Below, in pieces: positions 44,150 to 53,937 of a DNA stretch of 64,000 bases. The stretch is from NCBI RefSeq assembly GCF_000332335.1, contig NZ_KB235948.1, positions 2,972 through 66,971 of the forward strand. The letters are read 5' to 3'. The notes under the pieces are model-generated. The model worked only from the letters and a program-made list of their open reading frames with translations, had not been told where the DNA came from and did no database searches. The stretch is from Kamptonema formosum PCC 10802. Its GTDB lineage: Bacteria; Cyanobacteriota; Cyanobacteriia; Cyanobacteriales; Oscillatoriaceae. Positions within the stretch are counted from its first letter, which is position 1; every line of letters starts with the position of its first letter. Made by a program: the position numbers and the translations under genes.

Positions 44150-44600
44150 AACTCACCCGGTTCCCTGCTTTCCCGAAACAGCTGGTGATGCCGGCAACTG
44201 CAATCGCCAGCGCCGGTGTTCTGGGTTGCCCAGAGCGCCTCACACTGGCCTGATGCCTGCAATCCCCGACCTGCAGGCCGGTGGAAATCAGCGTAAAATC
44301 CCCAGATACCAGAAGCCCAGCTTCTTACAGACACAGGGTTTTTTAACTCAGTTACTTGACATAACGGTTTTTTTGTGCGTCCCCACTTGCAGATTGCAGA
44401 GGGCTTTGAGATATTTTCCCCGCCTCTGGGGTGACGGACAAGGGCGCAAATGGCATCACCGGCAGTGCCGGGGTGATGGCCAGGGCAGCTCCGTTTCCAG
44501 CCGTGCCGCACCGAAAACTGTACTGCCCTTTCGGCGGTGAGGATTTTGGCCGGTGACTTCCTGCAGGGCCAAACCCCCCCGCAACAGTGACTGCCTTTTG
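44150..44600 (-). pseudogene. Decayed WecA/MraY-family glycosyl-1-phosphate transferase
   Basis: The minus strand matches the intact gene at 46063-47070 in pieces and in changing frames. 'SPAKI' is followed by the core pieces 'ALAIT', 'GDAI..LV' and 'R.GENI.K', corresponding to 'SPAKIFMGDAGSTV', 'ALAITLPLIGDAIYTLVCRL' and 'RRRENIFKAH' of the intact protein. DNA similarity is clear over about 44370-44560 (for example GATATTTTCCCCGCCTCTGG against AATATTTTCCCGGCGTCTGA) and weak on both sides. Frame breaks and loss of the DDGLDG region show it is dead. It indicates a former second copy of the initiating transferase at this end of the locus. Confidence 0.7.
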
Positions 44601-44736
44601 TTGCAATGGCTCTGCGTGCGGGCGAACCGGCTCTTTTTACTGATAAACCCCGCGCCAGAAGCACTCTGCTCCCCAAAGCCAAGAATTCTTGACAGTCGGG
44701 CCAGGCCGCACAATAACATGCTGGCACCGATTTCTG

Positions 44737-45747
44737 TCAGACATTATAATAAGACCGATACCAGGCCACAAAACGTTCAATCCCTAGCTCAATCGGTGTG
44801 CTGGGTTGAAAGCCAACATCTCTGACTAGATCGGAGATATCTGCATAGGTTACAGGCAAATCACCGGGCTGGAGCGGCAGCATATTTTTTTCAGCCTTCA
44901 CGCCCAGGCAATTTTCCAGCACCTCAATGAAGTGCATTAAGTCAATCGGTTGATTGTTCCCGATATTATAAATTTTGTAAGGGGCATTACTGGTGCCGGA
45001 GTCAGGTGTATCTCCTGACGGCGCGGGATTGGTTTCAGGTATTTTATCCACGACCCGCACAACCCCCTCTATAATATCATCTATGTAGGTAAAATCTCGC
45101 CGCATCTGGCCGAAGCCAAATACATCAATCGGCTTCCCTGCCAAAATTGCTTGGGTAAACAGAAACAGCGCCATGTCAGGACGCCCCCACGGCCCGTACA
45201 CTGTAAAGAAGCGCAGCCCAGTTGCCGGCAGACCGTACAAATGGCTGTAGCTGTGAGCCATCAGTTCGTTGGCTTTTTTGGTGGCAGCATAGAGGCTGAC
45301 CGGGCGATCTACGTTATCGTGAACGGAAAACGGTATTTTAGTATTAGCACCGTATACTGAACTGGAAGAAGCAAATACTAAGTGCTTCACTCCTGAGTGC
45401 CGGCAACCTTCGAGGATGTTGGCGAAACCGACCAGGTTGCTGTCGGTATAAGCGTGGGGATTCTTTAACGAGTAGCGGACGCCAGCCTGTGCTGCCAAGT
45501 TGACGGCGACATCGAAGCGTTGCTCGGAAAACAGCTTTTCCATGCCGGCACGGTCTGCTAAATCTAGCAGGTGAAAACTAAAGCCTGGTTTCCCTTCCAA
45601 TTGAGCTAATCGGTTTTTTTTGAGAGAGACATCATAGTAATCATTGAGGTTATCTAGCCCAACGACCTCATTGCCCCCAGCGAGTAGGCGTTGACTTAGG
45701 TGAAAACCGATAAATCCCGCTGCGCCGGTGACTAAAATTCTGCCCAC
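44737..45747 (-). CDS. UDP-glucuronate 4-epimerase-like NAD-dependent epimerase
   Basis: The 336-residue extended SDR has '[18 protein letters not shown]' (NAD binding), the catalytic 'SSSVYG' and '[10 protein letters not shown]' (YxxxK), and a '[20 protein letters not shown]' signature typical of UDP-glucuronate 4-epimerases (CapI/LpsL type), which make UDP-galacturonate for surface glycans. The C-terminal region is about 15 residues longer in a Pro/Ser/Gly loop than usual. It is transcribed after the WecA-like gene with about 315 bases between, so it may have its own promoter. Confidence 0.9.
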   Translation of the reverse strand: MGRILVTGAAGFIGFHLSQRLLAGGNEVVGLDNLNDYYDVSLKKNRLAQLEGKPGFSFHLLDLADRAGMEKLFSEQRFDVAVNLAAQAGVRYSLKNPHAYTDSNLVGFANILEGCRHSGVKHLVFASSSSVYGANTKIPFSVHDNVDRPVSLYAATKKANELMAHSYSHLYGLPATGLRFFTVYGPWGRPDMALFLFTQAILAGKPIDVFGFGQMRRDFTYIDDIIEGVVRVVDKIPETNPAPSGDTPDSGTSNAPYKIYNIGNNQPIDLMHFIEVLENCLGVKAEKNMLPLQPGDLPVTYADISDLVRDVGFQPSTPIELGIERFVAWYRSYYNV

Positions 45748-46062
45748 GTTTTCTCCCTATAAGCTCCAGTAATCTATATGTGTTGGTAGTGTAGCAGGAG
45801 CTGGAATGGATTTTACACCCACCAGCACTCCTGCCGGGGGCACGCCGGTCAGCAACTGCTCGCGGGAATTCCCCCATCCGATTCTCTCCTCTGGGTTATC
45901 AGACGCCCGGGCTGTACCGCGAAGGGGCACCGGCGTCGGGAAGAAGTTAATGCCAGTGAACTTGAAATTACTCTGTGACGATCTGAACAGGCATTCTGCT
46001 TGTAGAGTGTGAGGCCGGGGATTTCTCGCGCTTGAACCGAGCAATATGATGGGGGCGGGGAG
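45748..46062. other. Intergenic region between WecA-like and epimerase genes
   Basis: No gene, strong hairpin or repeat-family member is recognised in this 315-base stretch. Confidence 0.4.
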
Positions 46063-47070
46063 TTACCGGCTGGGGGACGAGTGCCAGCCCAGATAGGTTT
46101 CACCAACAATGATGGCACCAGCAGTGCCGGCTAAAGTCACCCAAGCACCAGCGGGCCCGAAAAGGCTGATGCTGGCAGCAGCTAGAACAGTGACGCCGAT
46201 ATAGGTGCTGGCGACTTGTGCGTGCGACCACCCAGAGAGCTGCAGTCGCTGATACAGGTGGCTGCGGTGGGCTTTGAAAATATTTTCCCGGCGTCTGAGG
46301 CGGCAGACGAGGGTGTAAATGGCGTCGCCGATCAGGGGAAGGGTGATGGCTAGGGCAGGCCAAGATCGGGCCGGGTCGCTGCCGCTGTTGAGCAGGGAAA
46401 GCGCCACAGTCGCCCCCAGGACTGTGCTGCCGGCATCTCCCATAAAGATTTTAGCAGGCGACCAGTTCCAATACAGAAAGCCCAAAATTGCCGCTACCAT
46501 CAGCCAGAGCAAGGGCTGATTGAGGTAGATGGCCAAGAAGCCCAGCTGGACTGCGGCGGTACCGGCAACCAGACCGTCAAGTCCGTCCATGAAGTTATAT
46601 AAGTTAATCAGCGCAGTCATGCCGAGAGCGGTGAGGGCGATGGCGGCGATGGTGCCGGCGGTGCCTAGACTGGTGAGCCAGGGTTGGGGGAATGGCCCGA
46701 AACAGGTGAGGGAGATCCCGGCGGCTGCCAGCTGCACCAGGTAGCGGAAGGCTGCAGGAAGACTGTGCCGGTCATCCAGGATGCCGGTGATGGCTAGGGG
46801 AGTGAGAATCAGCCACAGGCAACTCAGGTTTGGGGTGGCGAGCTCGGTGGGGAGGAGTTGTGGGAAATAGCCGGTCAGGGCAGCGATCAGCGAGCTTGTT
46901 ACTGCAAAGGCGATGATGAAGCCCAAACCGCCGCCTCTGGGTGTGGGCTGGGTGTGGGAGCTGCGTTCGTTAGGGATATCGAGCAGCTGTTGACTGAAGC
47001 GCTGTCTGATCAGGGCTGTGACGATCAGGCTGAGCAGAAAAGTGGCCAATGACAGAATTAGGACTGGCAT
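46063..47070 (-). CDS. WecA/WbpL-like undecaprenyl-phosphate sugar-1-phosphate transferase
   Basis: The 335-residue polytopic membrane enzyme (about 10-11 helices) starts lipid-linked glycan assembly. Family motifs are 'RSSHTQPTPRGGGLGFI' in the first cytoplasmic loop, the catalytic 'INLYNFMDGLDGLVAGTAA', 'NWSPAKIFMGDAGSTVLGAT' and the basic 'RRRENIFKAHRSHLYQRLQ'. It is closer to WbpL/WbcO-type transferases than to MraY. Its ATG overlaps the stop of the upstream epimerase gene (TAATG), which means translational coupling; the epimerase probably makes its sugar-nucleotide donor. A decayed second copy lies at 44150-44600. Confidence 0.93.
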   Translation of the reverse strand: MPVLILSLATFLLSLIVTALIRQRFSQQLLDIPNERSSHTQPTPRGGGLGFIIAFAVTSSLIAALTGYFPQLLPTELATPNLSCLWLILTPLAITGILDDRHSLPAAFRYLVQLAAAGISLTCFGPFPQPWLTSLGTAGTIAAIALTALGMTALINLYNFMDGLDGLVAGTAAVQLGFLAIYLNQPLLWLMVAAILGFLYWNWSPAKIFMGDAGSTVLGATVALSLLNSGSDPARSWPALAITLPLIGDAIYTLVCRLRRRENIFKAHRSHLYQRLQLSGWSHAQVASTYIGVTVLAAASISLFGPAGAWVTLAGTAGAIIVGETYLGWHSSPSR

Positions 47071-48047
47071 TATGAGCGCAACATTTGCGAGAGACCCTGA
47101 TCAATGGTATAGGGTGGCTGCCAGTTTAGGGTGGTTTGAATGTGGCTGCTGTCAACAGCCAGGGAACCGAGCAGGCGGTCAATGGTAGAGCTTTTGAGAG
47201 GTATCGGTCGTTTGAGGAGGTGTTCTGCGGTATCTCCCAGGTAGCCGGCAAATCTCAGAAGGCTGGGGGGCACCGGCAGGAGGTGACAGGGGCGTCCCAG
47301 ATGGTGGGCAATTTTGCGGATCAGTTCGGGTGTGGAGAGGTCTTGACCGTCAGTGACGAGAAAAATTTGATTTTTGGCATTGGGGTGAGTCACGCAGGTG
47401 GCGATGGCCTCAACGAGATTGCCAACATACACGAAGCTGCGGCGATTTTTTACCAGACCCAAGGGCAGGGGCAAGCCTCGGCTCACGAGTTTGACCAGTC
47501 GCTCCATATTACCGGGATTGCCCTGACCGTAGACTAGGGTGGGGCGCAGGATAGTCCAGGTCATGCTGCTTTGGCAGGCCAGGTCAATTAGGGCTTTTTC
47601 GGCTTGGAGTTTGCTCCGTCCGTAGGGAGTGTCGGGTTGGCAGGGGGAGTTTTCCGTGAGGGGGCGCTCGCTCAGGGTTGCCATTGCGCCAATGGAGCTG
47701 ATGAAGATGAAGTGTTTTACACCGGCTGCTATGGACTGTCTGACAAGGTTGGCGGTGCCGGCGGTGTTGACTGTGAAAAATTCGGCTTCGGGGTTGGGGC
47801 TTTTGTCGTTAAAAATGTGGGCGCGAGCGGCTAGGTGGAAGACGGTATCAATGTTTTGTAAGGCTTCTGTCCAGTCTGTATGGCCGCAAAGCTCTCCACC
47901 CTTAGTTAGTTCAATATCAGGGGATATTGGTTGATGATAATTTATATCACGGGTAGATGCCCTGATGAACCAGCCTTTCTCAAGCAACTTCGGCATTAGG
48001 TTGTGTGCTATAAAGCCATTAGCACCAGTCACAAGAGTGGTTGGCAT
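47070..48047 (-). CDS. NAD-dependent epimerase (WbpK/UDP-N-acetyl sugar 4-epimerase-like)
   Basis: The 325-residue extended SDR begins 'TTLVTGANGFIAHNLMPKLL' and has 'FIFISSIGAMA' and 'TPYGRSKLQAEKAL' (YxxxK). In O-antigen loci this family (WbpK/WbpV types) reduces or epimerises UDP-N-acetylhexosamines to supply the WbpL-type transferase. That fits the one-base overlap with the WecA-like gene downstream. The exact sugar (for example UDP-FucNAc or UDP-GalNAc) cannot be read from sequence. It marks the last GC-rich gene before the more AT-rich stretch. Confidence 0.9.
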   Translation of the reverse strand: MPTTLVTGANGFIAHNLMPKLLEKGWFIRASTRDINYHQPISPDIELTKGGELCGHTDWTEALQNIDTVFHLAARAHIFNDKSPNPEAEFFTVNTAGTANLVRQSIAAGVKHFIFISSIGAMATLSERPLTENSPCQPDTPYGRSKLQAEKALIDLACQSSMTWTILRPTLVYGQGNPGNMERLVKLVSRGLPLPLGLVKNRRSFVYVGNLVEAIATCVTHPNAKNQIFLVTDGQDLSTPELIRKIAHHLGRPCHLLPVPPSLLRFAGYLGDTAEHLLKRPIPLKSSTIDRLLGSLAVDSSHIQTTLNWQPPYTIDQGLSQMLRS

Positions 48048-48108
48048 GATTCCTAATTTTTTAAGTATTATTAAACTCTACAAGGGAACCCATTTTAACC
48101 CTCATTGA

Positions 48109-49038
48109 TTAAGAAGGTTTGATCGGTCTTTTGGAGGCAGATGACACATTTGGAGATCGCCAGACGCGCTTATTACTTGAGATACTATACTCCATTAAAT
48201 TTATTATCTCGCGGAACTTTATCCCCGAACGAATTAGGGAGCGTTTCAAGATATTGTCTTCAGGGGCATAGTACAAGTCATAAAACCTGCGGAGTGCTTC
48301 GTGGAGCAAGCTTATTTCTTTGATTCCACTCTGATTAATACTTTGACTTCCATAATGTAAAACAACCGCATCTGGTACATAATAAATTTTTTGATTTTGT
48401 TTTTTTAGCATATAGCAGTATGCTAAATCCACGAACGCTAAGGAAAACCTCTCGTCTAGCATACCATAATTTTCCCAGGTACTGCGTCGAATGATAAAAC
48501 TGGTTGTACCAATACTGTCAACGACCTGTGATTTGCTATAATCAAAATCCGTGTTGTAATACTTATTCGTAATTGGATTATTAGGCCACAACAAATGAAG
48601 ATTCAAAGACTGAAAAATCATTGGGATTAATCCGGGAAAACTCCGAATACAATGCTGAATCGAACCATCAGGATTAATCAGTTTAGGGCCAGCAGCCGCC
48701 GCATCGGGGTGGGCATCCATAAACTTAACCAAGTTATCGAAAGCACTCGGTTGAACCTCAACATCACTATTGAGCAATAAACCGTAACGACCAGCGGCAG
48801 CTTTCAAGCCAATATTGTTAGTTTTAGCGTAACGTACATTGACATCGTTGCAGATTAATTTTGCCTTTGGGAAACACTCTCGCACCATTTGAGGACTGTC
48901 ATCTTTTGAGCAATCATCTACAACAATTACCTCAAAATTTATCTCGCGAGTATTGTCATAAATAGACAGCAAACACTTACTCAATAAGTCTTTTGTGTTG
49001 TAACTAGCAACAATAATAGATAAGTCAATCGAGTTCAT
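48109..49038 (-). CDS. Family 2 glycosyltransferase (rhamnosyltransferase-like)
   Basis: A 309-residue GT-A fold enzyme. The opening 'DLSIIVASYNTKDLLSKCLL' and the metal-binding 'YGLLLNSDVEVQPSAF' place it in GT2, close to WbbL-type rhamnosyltransferases. It has no membrane segment. Its first 14 bases overlap the upstream acetyltransferase gene, so they are translationally coupled. It is the first gene of the AT-rich block when read from the GC-rich side, and the donor sugar is unknown. Confidence 0.9.
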   Translation of the reverse strand: MNSIDLSIIVASYNTKDLLSKCLLSIYDNTREINFEVIVVDDCSKDDSPQMVRECFPKAKLICNDVNVRYAKTNNIGLKAAAGRYGLLLNSDVEVQPSAFDNLVKFMDAHPDAAAAGPKLINPDGSIQHCIRSFPGLIPMIFQSLNLHLLWPNNPITNKYYNTDFDYSKSQVVDSIGTTSFIIRRSTWENYGMLDERFSLAFVDLAYCYMLKKQNQKIYYVPDAVVLHYGSQSINQSGIKEISLLHEALRRFYDLYYAPEDNILKRSLIRSGIKFREIINLMEYSISSNKRVWRSPNVSSASKRPIKPS

Positions 49039-49594
49039 AAAACGGGTTCCCGACTAGATGACGTATGATTTGAGCGGGTATGCCAACAGCGACAACGTTA
49101 TCAGGCAATGATTTAGTGACAACAGCGTTGGCTCCTATTGTTACATTATTGCCTATGATAATACCACCTAGGATTTTAGCGCCTGCACCAATATTGACAT
49201 TGTTGCCTATTATAGGTCGTCGTTCTGGGTGATAGCCCATATCTATTTCTTTTGCACCTATGGTAACATTGTGATATATAACAGCATTCAAACCAATACT
49301 CTGGGCACCAATAACTGTACCGACACTATGGGGTAGATACAGCCCATCACCTATTTCGCATTGCATACCGATCTCGATACCGAAAAGCACGAAATTAATA
49401 AGTGAAAACAATCGGGACAATAAAAAAAAATGCTTTCTGTGCAAGGCGTGAGCAATGCGGAACAACAGGACTGGCATAAAACGAGGGTAAAAAAAACGCT
49501 GCAACAAGCCGCAGATTGTTGGAACGCGCTCCGGTACTCCATCGTAGTAATACTGCCTTTCCAAATCGGTCAGTAGAGTTTTTTTGAGGCTCAT
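49025..49594 (-). CDS. Hexapeptide-repeat O-acetyltransferase (serine acetyltransferase-like)
   Basis: The 189-residue protein has left-handed beta-helix hexapeptide repeats in its second half ('IGLNAVIYHNVTIGAKEIDM', 'IGNNVNIGAGAKILGGIIIG', 'NNVTIGANAVVTKSLPDN'). The N-terminal helices lack the classical CysE extension. In this setting it most likely O-acetylates a glycan sugar rather than serine. It overlaps the upstream epimerase by four bases (ATGA) and the downstream glycosyltransferase by 14, so the three genes form a tight block. Confidence 0.88.
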   Translation of the reverse strand: MSLKKTLLTDLERQYYYDGVPERVPTICGLLQRFFYPRFMPVLLFRIAHALHRKHFFLLSRLFSLINFVLFGIEIGMQCEIGDGLYLPHSVGTVIGAQSIGLNAVIYHNVTIGAKEIDMGYHPERRPIIGNNVNIGAGAKILGGIIIGNNVTIGANAVVTKSLPDNVVAVGIPAQIIRHLVGNPFYELD

Positions 49595-50718
49595 AAGTTT
49601 CTCCTCTTTAATTCTACTGTGGCTATTTCTGATTGGTCTTCAAATATGGCTTTTTGACGTGCCCACTCTACAAATCTCTCCAGACCAGTGTACAAGTCAG
49701 TTACAGGCCAATTGCTCCAAACTGAACGCAACCGGGAAATGTCAGCCCAGTTGTGGCGGATGTCGCCAACACGATAATCACCTGTGATCGAGATCGTACT
49801 GCTGCTGCCCCAAAGTTGTTTGAGGGTGTGGGCGAGATCCAACACACAAATAGGTTTGCCACTACCGACATTGAAGATTGCTGTGTCGCAGTCGAGCGTC
49901 AGAGCCTGCGTGCAAGCGTTCGCGACATCATCTACAAAAACAAAGTCACGGGTTTCTTGGCCATCTTCATAGATGTTGATAGGCAAGTTTTGACGCATCT
50001 GGTTGCTGAAAATAGAGATGATGCCAGTGTAGGGATTTCGCAGGGATTGACCTGGACCGAAAACATTTTGAAATCTTAGCACGACCGTAGAGATGTCGAG
50101 AGCTTTGCCCATTGTCAGAGAAATTTGCTCTTGGGCTAATTTGGTGCAGGCGTACAGTGAAGCGGGTTTAGGGGTGCTGGTTTCTGGTGTGGCGAGCGCT
50201 ACTGCCGCTTGACCGCAATAGGGGCAGGTTAACTCCCACTGACCCCGGGCTAGTTGGTTTTTCGTGCGGGGTTCCGGCACGACTGAGCCACACATACCTC
50301 TACAGGCATAGGCCCCCTCACCGTAAATAGAGCGCGACGATGCGACGACTACTTTTTTGACCTTCGTTGGCTCGTTCACCAGAATATCCCACATCAGAGC
50401 CGTGCCGCCGACGTTTACCTCAGTATAATAGCCAACACGATACATGGATTGCCCGGTGCCAGTTTGTGCTGCCAGGTGGATGACAGCATCAATATCTTGA
50501 AGGGCGCGTTGCCAATTTTCCCGAATGCACACATCTCCTAATATCATTTCATCGACTTTCTGGCTATAGTCAGCTTGTTTGGCTGCCTCAGGGCCGTGAA
50601 TTTGGGTATCGAGCGTATCTAACCATCTCACCCAATGACCAGATTGGCGAAGGTGTGCTGTGAGATGGTTGCCAATGAACCCAGCTCCACCAGTGATCAG
50701 TATTTTCAGAGGAACCAT
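49591..50718 (-). CDS. NAD-dependent epimerase with Cys-rich insert (dTDP-L-rhamnose 4-epimerase-like)
   Basis: The 375-residue extended SDR starts 'KILITGGAGFIGNHLTAHLR' and has 'VVASSRSIYGEGAY' followed by 'SLYACTKLAQEQISL' (YxxxK). Between them is an insert of about 45 residues with 'CRGMCG' and 'CPYCGQ', a potential zinc-binding pair of CxxxC/CxxC motifs. A similar insert is known in dTDP-L-rhamnose 4-epimerase-like proteins. It should supply a deoxyhexose nucleotide. Four-base overlap with the acetyltransferase gene shows coupling. Confidence 0.87.
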   Translation of the reverse strand: MVPLKILITGGAGFIGNHLTAHLRQSGHWVRWLDTLDTQIHGPEAAKQADYSQKVDEMILGDVCIRENWQRALQDIDAVIHLAAQTGTGQSMYRVGYYTEVNVGGTALMWDILVNEPTKVKKVVVASSRSIYGEGAYACRGMCGSVVPEPRTKNQLARGQWELTCPYCGQAAVALATPETSTPKPASLYACTKLAQEQISLTMGKALDISTVVLRFQNVFGPGQSLRNPYTGIISIFSNQMRQNLPINIYEDGQETRDFVFVDDVANACTQALTLDCDTAIFNVGSGKPICVLDLAHTLKQLWGSSSTISITGDYRVGDIRHNWADISRLRSVWSNWPVTDLYTGLERFVEWARQKAIFEDQSEIATVELKRRNL

Positions 50719-50801
50719 CTTTGGTTTCGCATTTTTAATCTATCTGGATAAAAACAGAATAAACTAATTTGATAAAAATTTGTAAAATTTAGCGTTATTT
50801 T

Positions 50802-51761
50802 TTACAAAAAAAATCGTTTAATAATGTATTTCATGCGACTAATTAAAGGAATCGATATTCTAGCCAGCGGCTTAAACTGAGTCAAGAAAAGAAAAATACG
50901 ATATCTAATGTTGGTTGGATCTAGCTCCACAGCTTGCTTGGCCAAATCCCGTGCCAATGTTAAGTTTTTGTTCAGTTGCCTAAATGCTTCCCCTGCGATG
51001 TAACGAGCTTTTCCTTGTCGGCAAATTTCTACGAAATCTCGACGTTCTGGGTGGTTTTCAATTATTATGTCGAGGGCGCGAAGGGATTGATCTAGCAATT
51101 CAAAAGTGCGATCGCTGGCTCCTCGACCATGTTTTCGATATCGGCACAATACCCTATCTATTCTAGCCACTTTACCTTTGAGGGCGACCTCGGTAAGAAA
51201 CACCCAGTCTTGAGTATCGCGTAATCGCGTATCGAAGCCACCGGGCGGACAAGCAGAACGTCTAACCATCACAGCACAAGTCAGTATCCCGCCACGAGCG
51301 ATGATTTCTTCAGCACTGTCGGTATATTCCCTTGGATTTTGGTTTGTCACATAAATCGTTTTATTAGTGGCAGAATCAAAAATTTCAGTTGCGTGATAGC
51401 ACAGCACTACCTCCGGATCTTGCACAAACTTCTCTACCTGAGCTTTGATTTTTCCCGGTAAGTAGATATCATCCCCATCAAGAATAGCAATCAGTTCGCC
51501 GCTACACGCAAAAAATGCCGTATTACTATTCGCTGTAACACCCTGATTGCTTTCATTAAGGATTAATTTAATTTTATTAGGGTATTTAATTAAATATTCT
51601 TTAATAATTTCTTGAGATCCGTCAGTAGAAGCATCATCTGCTACAACAACTTCAAAATTATCGTAATCTTGTGTTAGTACACTATCGAGGGCCTCACTAA
51701 TAAAAAAAGCTAAGTTGTACACAGTTACTATGACTGATACTTTTGGGTTAGATGCAATCAT
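50802..51761 (-). CDS. Family 2 glycosyltransferase
   Basis: A 319-residue GT2 enzyme with 'KVSVIVTVYNLAFFISEALD', 'VVADDASTDGSQEIIKEYL' and the metal-binding 'ELIAILDGDDIYLPGKI'. The C-terminal third is helical and basic, which may bring it to the membrane. No coupling overlap with neighbours is seen (about 80 and 125 bases). It would add one sugar to the lipid-linked repeat unit; donor and acceptor unknown. Confidence 0.9.
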   Translation of the reverse strand: MIASNPKVSVIVTVYNLAFFISEALDSVLTQDYDNFEVVVADDASTDGSQEIIKEYLIKYPNKIKLILNESNQGVTANSNTAFFACSGELIAILDGDDIYLPGKIKAQVEKFVQDPEVVLCYHATEIFDSATNKTIYVTNQNPREYTDSAEEIIARGGILTCAVMVRRSACPPGGFDTRLRDTQDWVFLTEVALKGKVARIDRVLCRYRKHGRGASDRTFELLDQSLRALDIIIENHPERRDFVEICRQGKARYIAGEAFRQLNKNLTLARDLAKQAVELDPTNIRYRIFLFLTQFKPLARISIPLISRMKYIIKRFFL

Positions 51762-51887
51762 CTTATACTTTATCCACTTTTCTTTAATCTTATTTTTTTG
51801 AAAGCAAACACTAAGTGAAGTTTTTAAGGATGCAATTGATGGACATTGCTTTTTAATTTTGAGTGGTACTTGTGTTTAATGCACTGG

Positions 51888-52772
51888 CTATTTTAAAACC
51901 TTTACTCCTCTTGTACGCTTTTTTATTTGAGGAGCTATCAATAACCGCAAATAAGTAAACATCCAGTAAATAAACCATAGAGATCCACCATGACGCTTTA
52001 CAAAAACTTTCCATTCTTTGGGGGGTAAACCCTTGGGCTGTTGTACCTTTTTCCATCGCTCCAGCAAAGATACCTCTGGATCCATCCAGCTTTCGTCGAG
52101 TAAGTTACGGGCGCACACGCCCAAATAACCTGGGCAAACCCAAATAGTGCATCCTTGTTGGCGAGCGCGTAGACCATAGTCAAAATCTCCTATACCGTGA
52201 GTAAAAGCGGGATCGAGGTTTCCCACTAACTTGGCCACACTCCCCGGTATGAGAACACAGTTCCCATTCATTGTATCACAAGGCTTAAGGGTATCACCGG
52301 GATCAACTAAACCAAATTTCAAAGGATGCCAGAGGCTAGTTCGGCATATCCCACCGTGACTTATCTCCCCGGTTTTTGGTTCCTGAATCGCCCCTACCAA
52401 GATAGTCTCTTTGTAGCCTTGATTGCTTAGTTGCCGGTGGCTTGCTAGTAAAATATTCAGGGCTTGAGGGTATAGTTCTGTATCGTCATTGAGCCATAGG
52501 TAATAGTCCCTCTCCATTTTCATGGCTTCGGCAAATACAAGTCGCATCCCACCATTCCAAAACATACTTCCATTGCCTTGAAATATTTTTACCTGTGGGT
52601 AAGTAGAAAGAATGGTTTCTGCTGTGCCATCTGTACTACCATCGTCGAGAAGATAAACTTGCACGGCAACGCCAGGAAAAAGTTCTTGACTAAACAATGC
52701 GGTTAGACTGCGAAGAGTCTTGTCGCGTCGGTTATGACAGGTCATCAGGACAGCAATATCAGTTTTATTCAT
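51888..52772 (-). CDS. Family 2 glycosyltransferase
   Basis: The ~294-residue GT2 enzyme has 'DIAVLMTCHNRRDKTLRSLT', 'YLLDDGSTDGTAETIL' and the metal-binding 'YYLWLNDDTELYPQALNI'. I choose ATG at 52772 (MNKTDIAV); the longer reading from 52823 overlaps the end of the upstream methyltransferase gene and adds non-family sequence. A hydrophobic segment near the C-terminus ('SLWFIYWMFTYLRLLIAP') may anchor it to the membrane. Confidence 0.88.
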   Translation of the reverse strand: MNKTDIAVLMTCHNRRDKTLRSLTALFSQELFPGVAVQVYLLDDGSTDGTAETILSTYPQVKIFQGNGSMFWNGGMRLVFAEAMKMERDYYLWLNDDTELYPQALNILLASHRQLSNQGYKETILVGAIQEPKTGEISHGGICRTSLWHPLKFGLVDPGDTLKPCDTMNGNCVLIPGSVAKLVGNLDPAFTHGIGDFDYGLRARQQGCTIWVCPGYLGVCARNLLDESWMDPEVSLLERWKKVQQPKGLPPKEWKVFVKRHGGSLWFIYWMFTYLRLLIAPQIKKRTRGVKVLK

Positions 52773-52804
52773 TCTGTATAAATTGATTTTATATCTATTT
52801 AGAC

Positions 52805-53791
52805 CTAATTTTTCATTATCCAAAAAGAACCTGGTTCATTCAAAGGCTCAGTATTGAGAATCGGACATTTTTGCGCCAGGTTTTCAAAATGCCGATGTTT
52901 CAATAAGTTCATAGCCATTATAACTCTATATTGACTATTGCAGGTCAGAAATGCCTCCAAAAGATATTGCTCGTTCCATAATTTTATTTCATCAAGCACC
53001 CACTCATCAAGATAGTCTTTGGGAGTGAAGATATCGTGAATATGGACAAGTACACCAGATTTCAGAGTTGGCAATATTTCCAGATATTCCAACACTACGT
53101 CGCCTTGGGGTCTGATTATATGAGAGGAATCGATAAATAATAGATCCTTTCTATTTAGGGTCTCAAATAATGACTTTTCTACCTCTTCTAGCTTTCTCCT
53201 TATAACTTTTACCGGCATTTGCTCTAACCATTGATTTTCATAGGGTTCAATACATATATGGTCGCAAAAATAGTCGCTATTCTCTTCTTTATTTTTGGCT
53301 ATCGCCTTGATGGCCATTAAGGTTGAATGTCCGCTTCCTATCTCAATAATTTTTTCGGGCTTAAATAAACGAATTATATTGTAGAGCATTTCGGCATCGC
53401 CAGCTACAAATGAATCGTTATGATAATAAAAATCTATATTAGTGCTTGAATCATTGGTTATTGGTATTTGTTCCAATTCCGCATTATAGTGAAATTGTTC
53501 TAGCAGTTTTAGTTGCTCATCAATGTTTAAATCTATCCCAGGCAGAAATCTATCATCTCTTAATGAACGATAGAGATTGCGGGTTTTAAACAAGGGTTCG
53601 TAATAATGATCTCTGATTGGGAATACGCCTACTTTATAAAAAATTTCTTTACTTATAGGCATTCTTTGCATGCCAGCTTTTCGGATAAGTTTCAATAATA
53701 CTGCGCTCAGAAGTGTGGCTGGAGCCAGTAAAACGTCAAAAACCTTAACCGATTTAATTAAAAATGCTTTAGTTATACTATTTTTACCCAT
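52805..53791 (-). CDS. Class I SAM-dependent methyltransferase
   Basis: The 328-residue protein has an N-terminal hydrophobic helix ('VFDVLLAPATLLSAVLLKLI', about 13-33), then a methyltransferase core with 'IIEIGSGHSTLMAIKAI', 'DLLFIDSSHIIRPQGDV' and 'GVLVHIHDIFTPKDY'. It resembles glycan-cluster methyltransferases of the Methyltransf_24 type. The membrane helix suggests work on a lipid-linked sugar. It precedes the GT2 gene by about 30 bases (to the chosen start). Confidence 0.83.
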   Translation of the reverse strand: MGKNSITKAFLIKSVKVFDVLLAPATLLSAVLLKLIRKAGMQRMPISKEIFYKVGVFPIRDHYYEPLFKTRNLYRSLRDDRFLPGIDLNIDEQLKLLEQFHYNAELEQIPITNDSSTNIDFYYHNDSFVAGDAEMLYNIIRLFKPEKIIEIGSGHSTLMAIKAIAKNKEENSDYFCDHICIEPYENQWLEQMPVKVIRRKLEEVEKSLFETLNRKDLLFIDSSHIIRPQGDVVLEYLEILPTLKSGVLVHIHDIFTPKDYLDEWVLDEIKLWNEQYLLEAFLTCNSQYRVIMAMNLLKHRHFENLAQKCPILNTEPLNEPGSFWIMKN

Positions 53792-53937
53792 AAATTACCA
53801 TTTATAATTATAAACATTATTGGCTTTACGCAAGCCCCTATTAGTTTTCGCCTGACATATCGTACAGGCAGGATTTTGGAAACATCTCGAAACAGGTCAG
53901 TTCGGTATGGAGTTAACTCAGCTCGGAATGGACTGAT

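Noticed and set aside
43813-44253. 146-codon plus-strand frame in the 43.5-44.7 kb gap
   Set aside because: No homology is evident, and the 44.15-44.25 part is better explained as antisense of the decayed WecA-like gene.
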